64,000 bases of DNA from Bacteroidota bacterium (GCA_028288625.1 JAQBNI010000093.1:21036-85035); one strand, 5' to 3'. Counted from the stretch's first letter, positions 25,330 through 35,305 are shown. The notes: generated from the sequence alone by a model not told the origin. Translations and numbers: made by a program.

Positions 25330-26319
25330 ATGAGATACCTTCTTTTCCTTTTATTATTTTTTCCATTTCTTTCAAAGGCACAGGATATTGACGGCAAATG
25401 GACGGGCACATTTGTTCAGTACATTCACAATACATATGATGTTGAGTTGATCGTACAAAAATTGCCTGCGGGAAATACATTTTCTGCACGTTTAAAAATT
25501 ACTGATGGTCGTTATTTTGGTGAATTCCAGATAAGCGGATTTATTTGCGAGAAACAAAACCTCGAAATATCAACTATAATTTTAGTAAGGGAAAATGACA
25601 ACAGCACCTGGATAGATTGCCTTGACGGTACTTTTGATCTCAATGAAGATGAAAATGAATTGACATTTGGAGATACGTGGCTACAAAAATATAAAAGAAA
25701 CAATACGTGTAAGCTGAAATTTATTCAGAAAGATATGTTCCAATGTCTGCGGTCTGCATATTTCCGTAAAGAAAAATATCCTGAGGCTGTAGCGGAATTT
25801 GAAAAATTCTGGAATGAAAACAACACTCAAAGACCTAAACCTGCTTCTCCGAATGAGCCCGGAAAAATTGCAAAAGCTGAAACTCCTGTATTACCGAAGG
25901 AAATGAAATCGGAAACCAGGATCGTAGAAAAAAATGAGGATCGTGCGCCGGTGATCGACACTTTTGAAAGCATCAAAATGCGCCCCGTTATTGTAAAAGA
26001 TGAAATTGAAGTAAGCAGCGCAGATATCACTATTGAATACTGGGACAGGTATACTGAAGATGGCGACTCCATTAATTTATTTATGAATAAAACACTCATA
26101 CTGGAAAATGTCCGGCTTACAAAGGTGAAGAAAAGCATACAGGTTCACCTCGACCAAAAAAATAATTATCTTGTCGTCCATGCGGTAAATCTTGGTACCG
26201 AGCCGCCGAACACGGCATCTGTTACGGTAAAAGATGGAAAAAAGATCCAAAACGTTTCGCTAACATCTAACCTGAGAACAAGCGGGGGGCTAAAGATCAC
26301 TCTAAAAAAATCTCCCTGA
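25330..26319 (+). CDS. Exported protein of unknown function
   Basis: A 329-residue protein with a clear signal peptide (MRYLLFLLLFFPFLSKAQ). Residues 19-130 start with IDGKWTGTF and alternate like an antiparallel beta barrel or sandwich, including several cysteines. A short helical stretch (140-165) and a Lys/Pro/Glu-rich linker follow. The last 95 residues form a second beta-rich domain with EYWDRYTEDGDSINLF and LRTSGGLKITL. I do not recognise either domain with certainty. The protein is probably periplasmic or at the surface. The ATG at 25330 is preferred over a TTG at 25321 inside the promoter box. Confidence 0.75.
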   Translation: MRYLLFLLLFFPFLSKAQDIDGKWTGTFVQYIHNTYDVELIVQKLPAGNTFSARLKITDGRYFGEFQISGFICEKQNLEISTIILVRENDNSTWIDCLDGTFDLNEDENELTFGDTWLQKYKRNNTCKLKFIQKDMFQCLRSAYFRKEKYPEAVAEFEKFWNENNTQRPKPASPNEPGKIAKAETPVLPKEMKSETRIVEKNEDRAPVIDTFESIKMRPVIVKDEIEVSSADITIEYWDRYTEDGDSINLFMNKTLILENVRLTKVKKSIQVHLDQKNNYLVVHAVNLGTEPPNTASVTVKDGKKIQNVSLTSNLRTSGGLKITLKKSP

Positions 26320-26427
26320 TAATCAATAGAATGCGATAACGGTATTTGTATAACCCCCCGTAAATCTTTTCAATATTAATAATTTATAAAAACCCGGAAC
26401 AGATGCAAAAGCTTTAAGGAAAATTTG

Positions 26428-26435
26428 TATCTTTG
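26428..26435 (+). promoter_or_regulatory. -7 box upstream of rpmE2
   Basis: TATCTTTG matches TAnnTTTG, 20 bases before the L31 ATG. The spacing and strict match make it one of the better promoter candidates here. Confidence 0.6.
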
Positions 26436-26455
26436 CAGACTCAAAATTAATTGAA

Positions 26456-26704
26456 ATGAAACCAGATATCCATCCGAAAGAATACAGATTAGTTGTTTTT
26501 AAAGACTTTTCCTGCGACTATACATTTTTAGCAAAATCTTGTGCCAGCTCAAGAGAGACCATCAAATGGGAAGACGGCAATGAATACCCGCTGGTAAAAT
26601 TAGAAGTTTCAAACATGTCGCACCCGTATTATACAGGTAAGATGAAATTACTGGATACTGCAGGTCGTATCGATAAATTCAACAAAAAATACGCTAAGAA
26701 ATAG
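26456..26704 (+). CDS. rpmE2: 50S ribosomal protein L31 type B
   Basis: Component of the large ribosomal subunit. The 82-residue sequence opens with [18 protein letters not shown] and ends with [13 protein letters not shown]. It is the longer type B form without the CxxC zinc ribbon of type A; the cysteines seen at FSC and KSC do not make the type A site. In Bacteroidota this is normally the housekeeping copy. It is monocistronic: promoter box before it and a strong terminator after it. Confidence 0.96.
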   Translation: MKPDIHPKEYRLVVFKDFSCDYTFLAKSCASSRETIKWEDGNEYPLVKLEVSNMSHPYYTGKMKLLDTAGRIDKFNKKYAKK

Positions 26705-26731
26705 TTTATTTATTTTGAAGATATTTTATTA

Positions 26732-26760
26732 AAGTCGCAACATTACGTTGCGACTTTTTT
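26732..26760 (+). terminator. Rho-independent terminator after rpmE2
   Basis: Perfect 10-bp stem AAGTCGCAAC / GTTGCGACTT (26732-26741, 26747-26756) with a 5-base loop is followed by a T-run. It lies 28 bases after the stop. Confidence 0.95.
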
Positions 26761-26771
26761 ATTTTTACACT

Positions 26772-27962
26772 ATGCCGATCCAACACCTTGTTCTTTTTGA
26801 CGGAATAGAGCGCAACAATTTACTTCCCCTGGCAGCTACCCGCGCACTTGCGGATTTCCGGGTTGGTATTTTAACCATCCGCGAAAAATGGGAAAAGCAT
26901 TTTCACATGCCCGCAGATATTCTTACACAGGAATACTTACAACCAAAATATCACTATACGCAAAAAGATAAATGCGTTTTTATCAATGCCTGCATTTTAC
27001 CGGATATGGTATTGCTAAATGAAATAGAAAAGCTGCCGGATAATTCAGTGCTCAAAGATCAAAACACGATCATCGCCATAAAAACCGATGCAACGATAAA
27101 TAACCTGGATGACCTGTTGAAGACAGATACAGCAAATGTAAAAAATGTAAAACACGATATCCAGATCCGGTTTCCGTGGCATATTTTTATACTGAACGGA
27201 CAGGAGATCAAAAGCGATATTGAATTGATGCAATTAAAACCTAACGGTGAGATGTTATCAAAAAGCAACACGATCTTCGGGATGGAAAATGTGTATGTTA
27301 ACGGTAAGATATCCTGCGAATGCGCTGTGATCAACGCAACAAAAGGTCCCGTGTATTTAGGACGGGAAAGCGAGATCATGGAAGGGACTACGATTCGCGG
27401 CAGTTTTGCGCTTGGCGAACAATCTACATTAAAAATGCAGAGTAAGATATATGGCGATACAACTATTGGTCCGCATTGCAAAGTTGGCGGAGAGCTAAGT
27501 AACGTAGTCATGTTTGGATACAGCAACAAAGCACATGATGGTTTTTTAGGAAACTCTGTAATAGGCGAGTGGTGTAATCTTGGGGCAGATACAAACAATT
27601 CCAATCTTAAAAATGATTACGGAAATGTAAAAGCGTGGAATTATACCGCTAAGGAGTTTATAAATACAAGCCTGCAGTTTTGTGGCTTGATCATGGGAGA
27701 CCATACTAAAAGCAGTATCAATACCATGTTTAATACCGGTACAGTAACAGGAGTTGGCGCTAATGTGTTTGGAAGCGGTTTCCCTCCTAAATTTATTCCC
27801 GATTTTTCATGGGGCGGAGCGCAGGGCTTTGAAGTTTTCACTTTGGAAAAAGTAAATGAAGTTGCACAGCGCGTTATGGAAAGAAGAGGAATAGAATTAA
27901 CGGATATTGATAAAAATATCCTGAAGTATATTTTTGAAGAAACAAAAGAATTCAGAAAGTAG
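26772..27962 (+). CDS. GlmU-like sugar nucleotidyltransferase
   Basis: A 396-residue protein. The N-terminal 180 residues begin LVLFDGIERNNLLPLAATR, the opening of the NTP_transf_4 nucleotidyltransferase-like domain known from Bacteroidota GlmU family proteins. From about 185 the sequence shows hexapeptide-type beta-helix turns (for example ATKGPVYLGRESEIMEG, IYGDTTIGPHCKVGGE). It probably transfers a nucleotide or acyl group to a sugar phosphate; substrate unknown. The start is set at the ATG at 26772, because the open frame upstream runs into the rpmE2 terminator. tpiA follows after 1 base. Confidence 0.82.
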   Translation: MPIQHLVLFDGIERNNLLPLAATRALADFRVGILTIREKWEKHFHMPADILTQEYLQPKYHYTQKDKCVFINACILPDMVLLNEIEKLPDNSVLKDQNTIIAIKTDATINNLDDLLKTDTANVKNVKHDIQIRFPWHIFILNGQEIKSDIELMQLKPNGEMLSKSNTIFGMENVYVNGKISCECAVINATKGPVYLGRESEIMEGTTIRGSFALGEQSTLKMQSKIYGDTTIGPHCKVGGELSNVVMFGYSNKAHDGFLGNSVIGEWCNLGADTNNSNLKNDYGNVKAWNYTAKEFINTSLQFCGLIMGDHTKSSINTMFNTGTVTGVGANVFGSGFPPKFIPDFSWGGAQGFEVFTLEKVNEVAQRVMERRGIELTDIDKNILKYIFEETKEFRK

Positions 27963-27963
27963 C

Positions 27964-28725
27964 ATGAGAAAAAAAATAATTACCGGAAACTGGAAGATGA
28001 ATGCAGATAAAAATGAAGCTGTATCGCTGGTTAACGGTTTATTAGAAAAATATGGAGAATTAAATTTATCTGAAAATAAAATTGTAGTCATTGCGCCGCC
28101 ATTTCCATATATACATTACATCTCTTCCGTGTTTATAAAACATCCTTACTTTTTTGCAGGCGCGCAAAATTGCAGCGAATATGAGAAAGGTGCATACACG
28201 GGAGAAGTTTCCGCGAAGATCATTGCATCCCTGGATGTGAAGTATGTTATTATAGGACACAGCGAGCGGCGGCAATATTTTCGTGAAACCGATGAGATTC
28301 TTTTACAGAAAATTTATCGTGCACAAAAAGAAAAACTCATCCCGATCTTTTGCTGCGGTGAATCTCTCGAATCAAGAGAAGCCGGAGATCATTTTACTTT
28401 TATAAAAAAACAACTGGATGATTGTGTATTTCATTTGACGGAAGAAGAATTTGGCAATATCGTCATCGCTTATGAACCCATATGGGCGATAGGTACAGGA
28501 AAGACTGCTTCACCCGAACAGGCTCAGGAAGTACATCAATTCATAAGACAGCAGATCAAAGAAAAATATAGCGAATCAACCGCGGAACAAACGACCATAC
28601 TTTATGGAGGCAGCGTAACAGCAAAAAATGCATCCGAATTATTTGCAGAAAAAGATATTGACGGAGGATTGGTTGGCGGCGCCTCACTCAAAGCTGATGA
28701 ATTCGCAGCAATCATTAAAGCGTAA
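27964..28725 (+). CDS. tpiA: Triosephosphate isomerase
   Basis: Interconverts dihydroxyacetone phosphate and glyceraldehyde 3-phosphate. The 253-residue barrel shows GNWKMN (with the catalytic Lys), IIGHSERRQYF (catalytic His) and AYEPIWAIGTGKTAS (catalytic Glu), plus LYGGSVTAKNA and GGLVGGASLK for phosphate binding. The ATG at 27964 gives the canonical MRKKIITGNWKMN start. It lies in a row with the GlmU-like gene and prmA. Confidence 0.97.
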   Translation: MRKKIITGNWKMNADKNEAVSLVNGLLEKYGELNLSENKIVVIAPPFPYIHYISSVFIKHPYFFAGAQNCSEYEKGAYTGEVSAKIIASLDVKYVIIGHSERRQYFRETDEILLQKIYRAQKEKLIPIFCCGESLESREAGDHFTFIKKQLDDCVFHLTEEEFGNIVIAYEPIWAIGTGKTASPEQAQEVHQFIRQQIKEKYSESTAEQTTILYGGSVTAKNASELFAEKDIDGGLVGGASLKADEFAAIIKA

Positions 28726-28747
28726 AATTTCTTTCACAAATTATAAA

Positions 28748-29569
28748 ATGACTTACATCTTCCACATACCTTATCCTGTCGAAATTGAAAATGAAGAGTT
28801 TTCGGGATTATTTTCTGCTTTGGATATTGAAGGAATGGAAGAAAAAGAAAATGAATTGTGTATTTATTTAGATGAAACTGTTGCTGAAGAAGGCGAAACT
28901 TTGATCCGCGAAATTTGCGACAGCTATAAGCTTTCTTATCAAAAAGAAGAACTCGAAAATAAAAACTGGAACCAGCAATGGGAAAGCAGTTTTCAACCGA
29001 TGCAGATCGATGATTTTGTTTTAGTACGAACTACATTTCATCCTGAAAATAAAAATGTGCAATACGAGATCATTATAGAACCGAAGATGTCATTCGGTAC
29101 CGGGCATCATCCGACCACTGCACAAATGATCAGAAGCATGCGCTTGCTTGATCTTAGAAATAAATCGGTATTGGATTGCGGCTCCGGTACCGGGATCTTA
29201 TCTGTGCTTGCAGAAAAAATGGGAGCGAAAAACTGCATCGCTCTCGATAATGATATATGGTGTTACCAGAACTGCATAGAAAATATTGAATTGAATGAAA
29301 GCCTTGTTGTACAGCCGCAGACCGGCGAACTGGAAACTGTAAAAGATTATACTTTTGATTGTATTTTAGCAAATATCCACAGGAACTTTTTAACAGCGAA
29401 TATGTCTATATTATCGCAGCTTTTAATATCAAACGGCAACCTGCTGGTTTCCGGTTTTTATTCAGAAGATGCAAAGCTCATTTTAGATAAGGCTTTGGAA
29501 TATGATTTGATAGCTAACTATCACACATCGCAAGACAACTGGGATTGTATTGTATTCAAGAAAAAATAA
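28748..29569 (+). CDS. prmA: Ribosomal protein L11 methyltransferase
   Basis: SAM-dependent methyltransferase that trimethylates L11 lysines. The 273 residues show the substrate-recognition N-terminal part, the PrmA signature MSFGTGHHPTT, the SAM motif VLDCGSGTGILS and ANIHRNF (in place of NIL/NPP-type motif IV). The ATG at 28748 begins with YIFHIPYPVE; the open frame upstream is the tpiA region out of frame. Four bases separate it from the next gene. Confidence 0.93.
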   Translation: MTYIFHIPYPVEIENEEFSGLFSALDIEGMEEKENELCIYLDETVAEEGETLIREICDSYKLSYQKEELENKNWNQQWESSFQPMQIDDFVLVRTTFHPENKNVQYEIIIEPKMSFGTGHHPTTAQMIRSMRLLDLRNKSVLDCGSGTGILSVLAEKMGAKNCIALDNDIWCYQNCIENIELNESLVVQPQTGELETVKDYTFDCILANIHRNFLTANMSILSQLLISNGNLLVSGFYSEDAKLILDKALEYDLIANYHTSQDNWDCIVFKKK

Positions 29570-29573
29570 AAAA

Positions 29574-32500
29574 ATGCGTAAACTGTTTTTCACCCTTAGC
29601 TTTTTCCTGGCGGCTTATCAATTTACATTCGCGCAATACCCGAAAGAATTCCCGGGTGATAATGCAGGTTTCGGAAAAGCTTATGCTGAATTTATAAAAA
29701 CATGCACGCGGGATGATTGCAAGCAGGTAGCAGAAAAATTTCCTGCGACAATTACTTCCGGAAAAGCATCAACCTATTTTTTTAAAATAAAAGGAATTAC
29801 ACAATCCATACTCGTTAAGAAAGCTCCGGCATATCCCGTCTTCATGCAATTTGCAACATTATTAATGACCCTTGATGCTACAAAAGCAGGAGGAGCTGCG
29901 ATTGATAAAAATTTTGATATCCTGCAATCGATTATAGACAAATCTAAACCCGGCAATTTAAAAGAGTTCAGTAATTATATCGAATATCTTACGAACCTTT
30001 ATTCAAAGAATGCCTTGTATTACACCAATACCAATGCATGGCAGGCTACCGGAGATTATACAGTGGATTTTAAAGATGACAAACCTGTTTTTACTTTTTC
30101 TTCTACTGATCTTATTGGTACATCCACTGCTGATACATTAACTATAAAGAATGAGCGCGGTAAATATTATCCGTTAGAAAATTTATGGGTAGGTACGAAT
30201 GGCACCATTACTTTACAGCGTGCAGGATTCGACCCTACGAATAATTTTGTCAACTTTAGTAACCACCAGATCAATTTTACTAAATCAGATATCGTTATTG
30301 ATTCTGCAAAATTTACTTTCAAGCCTGTTTTAAATGAAGTGTTATTAGGAACATACATAGATAAATTATTACAAGCAAGATCGCAGGAAAAGTTATATCC
30401 GAAATTTCGTTCTTACAGCAACAACGTAAACTTCAATACATTCGGAAAGGAAATTAAATTCAGCGGCGGCTTTCAACTCGAAGGCACTAATATTTATGGC
30501 GTAGGATCGGATACCATTCTTCCGAGAATTTCCCTCTCAGGAAAAGATGGAAAAGAAGTGGTTCGCGTTGCTGCAAAACGAATACAGATTAAAGATTTTA
30601 AAGACATCAGTATAGAAGATGCCTCGATGACGATCCTTCTAAAAGATAATACGATCAGCCACCCGTTTGTAAATTTTACTTACTACTCAAAAACCAAGGA
30701 TATAAAAGTTTATCGCGATGTTAAGCCCTTGTCGAAACAGCCTTTCACCAGTGAGTATCACAAAATGTTTTTATATATAGATGAGCTGAAATGGAATTTA
30801 GACAGTACAACAATGAAGTTCAGCATGATCACTTTGTCCGGCGATAAACCTGCAGTGTTTGAATCGTTCAATTATTATCAGCCTAATCTAGAAAATAAAT
30901 ATAAAGGACCATCGGAACAGGGACCCATCGATAAAATTTATCGCGCCTATGAAGGCAGCGGCGACCGTTTCGTTGATGCGCAGGGATTAGCGCTGGATAT
31001 CAATCCCGGTGCGCCCTTTTCAGCAACGCAGCCAATATTTTTTAAATTGATGGAGGACGGTTATATCAATTATGATCCAAACCTGCGACGCATTGAAGTA
31101 AAAGAAAAACTCGTTAACCAGGCGTTGGCTGCACGGGGAAAACAGGATTACGATTTTATAAAATTCGCATCCTTTAAAAGAAACCTCAATGCCATTCTGG
31201 ATATCAAATCAAATATTCTTGAGGTGTATGGTGTGGAAGAAATTAATATGAGTACGAAATCGGGTGTGAAGTTTATTCCGAATAACGATACTGTAAGGAT
31301 CGGAAAAAATCGTGTGATGACGTTGGGTGGAAAAATTGTTGCCGGCAAATTTGATTTCGTCGCAAAAAAAGTAGATTTCGATTATGATACTTATGCATTC
31401 AATATGAAGAATGTGGATTCAATGGTGATCTATATTCCGGAAGGAAACGGAAAGCCGAATGAAAGAGGAGAGGTAAAACTTATCCGCTCAAAATCGCCTA
31501 TTCAAAATATTACAGGCTCGTTGCATATTGCTGCACCAAATAATAAATCGGGAACTAACAACGACAGGAAATATCCGTTTTTCTCCAGCGGCGATACGGC
31601 AAAAGTGTTTTATGATAAAGGACAAAACGGGGATAAATACAACAAGGATAAATTTTATTACCAGGTCTTTCCTTTTGAGCTCGATAGTTTAAATGAGATC
31701 GTTACGGAAAACCTGCAATTGAGTGGTCAGCTGATCTCAGGTGGTATCTTCCAGCCTATACAAACAGGTTTAAAATTGCAGGAGGATAAATCGTTTGGGA
31801 TTAACGTGGAGACAGGTTCTAAAGGCTACAACCTGTTTGGAAACAAGGGAAAATATACTTCTGATATCAACCTGAACAGTAATGGCTTGTCCGGAAAAGG
31901 ATTGTTTGAATTCGGTCCGGCAAAACTCTATGCGGACACTGCATTCTTCTTCATGGATAGTGTGTACGCACAACTGGATAGCGTCAGAATTACGGAAGAT
32001 AAAACAGCGAATTTACCGCAGACAAATATTAACCAGTCGTCCTTCACTTGGAATGTCAAAAAAGATTCGTTGGTGATATCGGAAGGCAAGGATGAAAAAT
32101 TTGCGATGTATAACGGGACAACAATATTCGACGGTAAACTCATCCTCAATAATAAAAATTTATATGGTGTTGGCGTGCTTTCCTGGAACAGAACAAAATT
32201 ACAATCTGATGACATCACTTTCCGCGCAAAACAAATGGATGCAAAAAAAGGAAAGTTGAATTTAACGACGGATGATGGTCGATCGTTGCTGGCATCGAAC
32301 GATGTGAATGCGAATTTCGACGTTGACAAAAAAGTGGCAAATATTGAATTAAATAAAAGTGATACCATTCCGCTTGAATCTTTCAAATATGTAGCAAATC
32401 CTAAATTCCTGCGTTTTGATCTCGCAAATAACAAGCTTACGTTGAATGCAGTTTCACCGACGGCAAAATTCTTTTTGTTATCCACTGATCCCTCAAAAGA

Positions 32501-34412
32501 CTCTTTAAAATTTGTTACTGCTGAAGCGGAATTAAATCTGAATGACAATTCTATTCACTTTGCAGGGATTAATGAATTGCGTTTAGCGGATTCCAAAATT
32601 ATTCCGGATAAGGGAGAGATATTTATTGAACAGGACGGAACTGTGCGCACTTTAAAAAATGCACAGGTCTTATTTAATGCAGATAGTTCTTATCATACGG
32701 TGAAGGATGCGGAAATAACTATTGTAGGCAGGAATGAATTTTCGGGAATGGGAAATTATTATTTCAAAATGAATAATGGCAGTATTGAAACAGTGCCTGT
32801 AGCGGAAATTAATGTCAATAATCCGTACAAAGGACAATCGGTGCAGGAAGGTAAAAAAGGAAAGAGAGTGGTTGCAGAAGCAAGAGATATGAGCAAGATC
32901 TTTACGTTTGCAAAAACAAGTATTCCTGAAGAGGCAAATTTCAAGCTGGATAATAAGATCTACTATAAAGGCAAATTCGATTTCGATTCAAAACATAAAG
33001 ATATTTTCCTCGATGGAGCTGTGAAGATAGATATTGCAAGCAGTTCGAGCGATTGGATCCCGAACGTCCAGGCGCTCGATCCTAAGAAACCTGCGATCAG
33101 CATGGACAGTATTCTGAGCCAGGCAAACAATTTATTTGTCGGGTTGATGCTCGATAAAAGTATTCCTGAATTTTATCCCGCAGTTTTGCAGGATAAGCGA
33201 AATCCAAGCGATGCAAGTATCGTCACAATTAAGGGATCGATGGCATACAGCAAAACTGAGCCGAACATTATAATATTCGGAGATGAAAATGCTTTCCGTT
33301 CGCAATATTCTCATAGCTCTTGTTTGAAATACAACGAGAATACAAAACAAATTGATGCGGCAGGAGAAATTGGTTTTGGACTGAAGGTAGAACCATGCAA
33401 AATTACCACAGTAGGTAATTTATCCTTCACACCGGGAAATCAAAACCTCGAGGTGCCTGCTGATCTTGCAATTAAATTTATGATGAAGGATGATATTGCA
33501 AATTCGATCATCAACGATTTTGTTTTATCGGATAGCGTAGCCACTTTTGTGGGATACAAGCGAAATAAATCGATCCAGAGAACAATGTCTGTTTTAACAA
33601 AGGACACACTGGAATCGAACAGGCTGATCGCCGGTTTATTTATGGGTGATTCTATGTTTATCCCGCATAGCTTTAATTACAATCTCCTATTCAACGGCAC
33701 AAAATTTTATTGGGATGCTCAGGATGCTTCCTTTAAAAGTGTTGAAAAGATCAGTATTGCTATTTTCGGAAGTTATGTAGTTAAAAGACAATACAATGCT
33801 TATGTGGAATTGGGTTACTCAGGCGAAAGTGATTTTGTAAATATTTATTTGCAAAACAAAACGGGTGCATGGTTGTTCTTAAAAATACGGCACGGACAAA
33901 TGGGTGTCGCTTCTTCGATACCGGAGATATATAATACAATAATGATGCAAAAAGATGCAGACAGAGTTTATCGTGAAGGCAAGAATGTTGTGTTTCAGTT
34001 TATGCCGGCAGATCTTGGCTTGCGCGATAATTTTGTAGCGAGAATGGAAGATTTTAAAGAACGCTTTAAAGGCAGATTGATAAATAGCACGGGCACTATG
34101 AATTCACCTTCATATATGCCGCCGGTTTATACAAAACCCCAGGATGTTCCGACACCTCCCGAAAAAACGGAAGCACCGGCAGAAATAAAACCCGCAGAGA
34201 TAAAAGATGATTTTAAAGCAAAGCCTAAAAAACAATTTTCTCTTACGCCGGGATTGGAAAAAACAAAACAGGTTCCTGAAGATACCACCGCACCGGTAGA
34301 AGAAATTCAAAAGGATACTTCGGCAGTAATACCGCAGGATTCTATAACTGTAAAACCTAAACCAAAGGTGAAGACAACTCCTAAAACGGGAACAAAACCG
34401 AAACCGAAATAA
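29574..34412 (+). CDS. Very large exported protein of unknown function
   Basis: A 1612-residue protein, the largest in the window. It has a signal peptide (MRKLFFTLSFFLAAYQFTFAQ). Residues 30-130 are helical-looking, and the long remainder is beta-rich with recurring short strands of the type VxFDYDTYAF, LNLTTDD, LNLNDNSIHF. These are reminiscent of stacked beta sheets as in OstA/AsmA-type bridging proteins, but I see no diagnostic motif. The C-terminal 120 residues are Pro/Lys/Glu/Thr-rich low complexity ending in KTGTKPKPK. It has no obvious type IX C-terminal signal domain. It lies between prmA (4 bases) and the M48 lipoprotein (11 bases), so it is probably co-transcribed with both. Confidence 0.8.
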   Translation: MRKLFFTLSFFLAAYQFTFAQYPKEFPGDNAGFGKAYAEFIKTCTRDDCKQVAEKFPATITSGKASTYFFKIKGITQSILVKKAPAYPVFMQFATLLMTLDATKAGGAAIDKNFDILQSIIDKSKPGNLKEFSNYIEYLTNLYSKNALYYTNTNAWQATGDYTVDFKDDKPVFTFSSTDLIGTSTADTLTIKNERGKYYPLENLWVGTNGTITLQRAGFDPTNNFVNFSNHQINFTKSDIVIDSAKFTFKPVLNEVLLGTYIDKLLQARSQEKLYPKFRSYSNNVNFNTFGKEIKFSGGFQLEGTNIYGVGSDTILPRISLSGKDGKEVVRVAAKRIQIKDFKDISIEDASMTILLKDNTISHPFVNFTYYSKTKDIKVYRDVKPLSKQPFTSEYHKMFLYIDELKWNLDSTTMKFSMITLSGDKPAVFESFNYYQPNLENKYKGPSEQGPIDKIYRAYEGSGDRFVDAQGLALDINPGAPFSATQPIFFKLMEDGYINYDPNLRRIEVKEKLVNQALAARGKQDYDFIKFASFKRNLNAILDIKSNILEVYGVEEINMSTKSGVKFIPNNDTVRIGKNRVMTLGGKIVAGKFDFVAKKVDFDYDTYAFNMKNVDSMVIYIPEGNGKPNERGEVKLIRSKSPIQNITGSLHIAAPNNKSGTNNDRKYPFFSSGDTAKVFYDKGQNGDKYNKDKFYYQVFPFELDSLNEIVTENLQLSGQLISGGIFQPIQTGLKLQEDKSFGINVETGSKGYNLFGNKGKYTSDINLNSNGLSGKGLFEFGPAKLYADTAFFFMDSVYAQLDSVRITEDKTANLPQTNINQSSFTWNVKKDSLVISEGKDEKFAMYNGTTIFDGKLILNNKNLYGVGVLSWNRTKLQSDDITFRAKQMDAKKGKLNLTTDDGRSLLASNDVNANFDVDKKVANIELNKSDTIPLESFKYVANPKFLRFDLANNKLTLNAVSPTAKFFLLSTDPSKDSLKFVTAEAELNLNDNSIHFAGINELRLADSKIIPDKGEIFIEQDGTVRTLKNAQVLFNADSSYHTVKDAEITIVGRNEFSGMGNYYFKMNNGSIETVPVAEINVNNPYKGQSVQEGKKGKRVVAEARDMSKIFTFAKTSIPEEANFKLDNKIYYKGKFDFDSKHKDIFLDGAVKIDIASSSSDWIPNVQALDPKKPAISMDSILSQANNLFVGLMLDKSIPEFYPAVLQDKRNPSDASIVTIKGSMAYSKTEPNIIIFGDENAFRSQYSHSSCLKYNENTKQIDAAGEIGFGLKVEPCKITTVGNLSFTPGNQNLEVPADLAIKFMMKDDIANSIINDFVLSDSVATFVGYKRNKSIQRTMSVLTKDTLESNRLIAGLFMGDSMFIPHSFNYNLLFNGTKFYWDAQDASFKSVEKISIAIFGSYVVKRQYNAYVELGYSGESDFVNIYLQNKTGAWLFLKIRHGQMGVASSIPEIYNTIMMQKDADRVYREGKNVVFQFMPADLGLRDNFVARMEDFKERFKGRLINSTGTMNSPSYMPPVYTKPQDVPTPPEKTEAPAEIKPAEIKDDFKAKPKKQFSLTPGLEKTKQVPEDTTAPVEEIQKDTSAVIPQDSITVKPKPKVKTTPKTGTKPKPK

Positions 34413-34423
34413 AATTTAATTTT

Positions 34424-35221
34424 ATGAAAAAGCTGATCCTTTTTATATTTTCTCTTGCAATATTCGCATGCAGTCAAAACCCGATAACCGGCAGAAAACA
34501 ATTAATGCTCGTTTCAGATGCACAAATGGATAGCATGGGCTTCCAGGAATACCATCAATTCCTTACAGAAAATAAAACGAAGGTTGCCACAAGCGGTAAT
34601 GACGTAACACTTGTAAAAAAAGTGGGAACCCGGATTGCTGCTGCCGTTACACAATATATGACAGAAAAAGGATTGGCGGATAAAATGAAAGGATACAATT
34701 GGGAGTTTAACCTGGTAAATGATCCTACTGTGAATGCGTGGTGTATGCCAGGAGGAAAAGTTGTGGTGTATTCGGGGTTACTTGCTATCACCAAAAATGA
34801 AACGGGATTGGCAGTGGTTTTAGGACATGAAATTTCACACGCGATAGCAGGTCATGGTAATGAAAGGATGAGTGCGGAAATGGTGCAGCAGTTAGGAATT
34901 TCGGCGCTCGATGCAGCCTTATCCAGCAAACCCGCACAAACCAGGCAATTATTCGAAGGCGCAGTTGGAATGGGAGCGCAGGTAGGTATTATGCTGCCCT
35001 TTAGCAGGAAACAGGAAAGTGAAGCAGATCATATGGGATTGATATTTATGGCGATGGCGGGATATGACCCCAGCTATGCTGTTTCATTCTGGAAAGATAT
35101 GGCTGCTCAAAGCCAGGGCTCACCTCCGGCATTCTTAAGCGATCACCCGAGCGATGCAACAAGAATTAGTGACATTCAAAATAAATTCCTGCCCGAAGCG
35201 CTAAAGTATTACAAGAAGTAA
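34424..35221 (+). CDS. M48 family zinc metalloprotease lipoprotein
   Basis: A 265-residue envelope protease. The lipobox IFAC puts the lipidated cysteine at residue 16, followed by SQNPITGRKQL, a typical start of BepA/LoiP-like M48 lipoproteins. The zinc site HEISH is near 135-139, followed by AIAGHGNERMS; the third ligand is the Glu in ESEADHMG. By analogy with BepA and LoiP it may degrade or help fold misassembled outer membrane proteins. The large secreted protein encoded 11 bases upstream is a possible partner or client; that link is inference. Confidence 0.92.
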   Translation: MKKLILFIFSLAIFACSQNPITGRKQLMLVSDAQMDSMGFQEYHQFLTENKTKVATSGNDVTLVKKVGTRIAAAVTQYMTEKGLADKMKGYNWEFNLVNDPTVNAWCMPGGKVVVYSGLLAITKNETGLAVVLGHEISHAIAGHGNERMSAEMVQQLGISALDAALSSKPAQTRQLFEGAVGMGAQVGIMLPFSRKQESEADHMGLIFMAMAGYDPSYAVSFWKDMAAQSQGSPPAFLSDHPSDATRISDIQNKFLPEALKYYKK

Positions 35222-35305
35222 TTGTATCATATTTAATCAGGTCACTGAAGTTGGCACAACGAACAATAAATATTTTCTTTTAAATGTTTACTAATATGCA
35301 ATTGG

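Noticed and set aside
28628-28747. 40-codon N-terminal extension of prmA
   Set aside because: It overlaps the end of tpiA out of frame; the ATG at 28748 matches the usual PrmA start.
31928-32548. 206-codon open frame on the - strand
   Set aside because: Antisense to the large exported protein, with shadow-frame composition and no start context.
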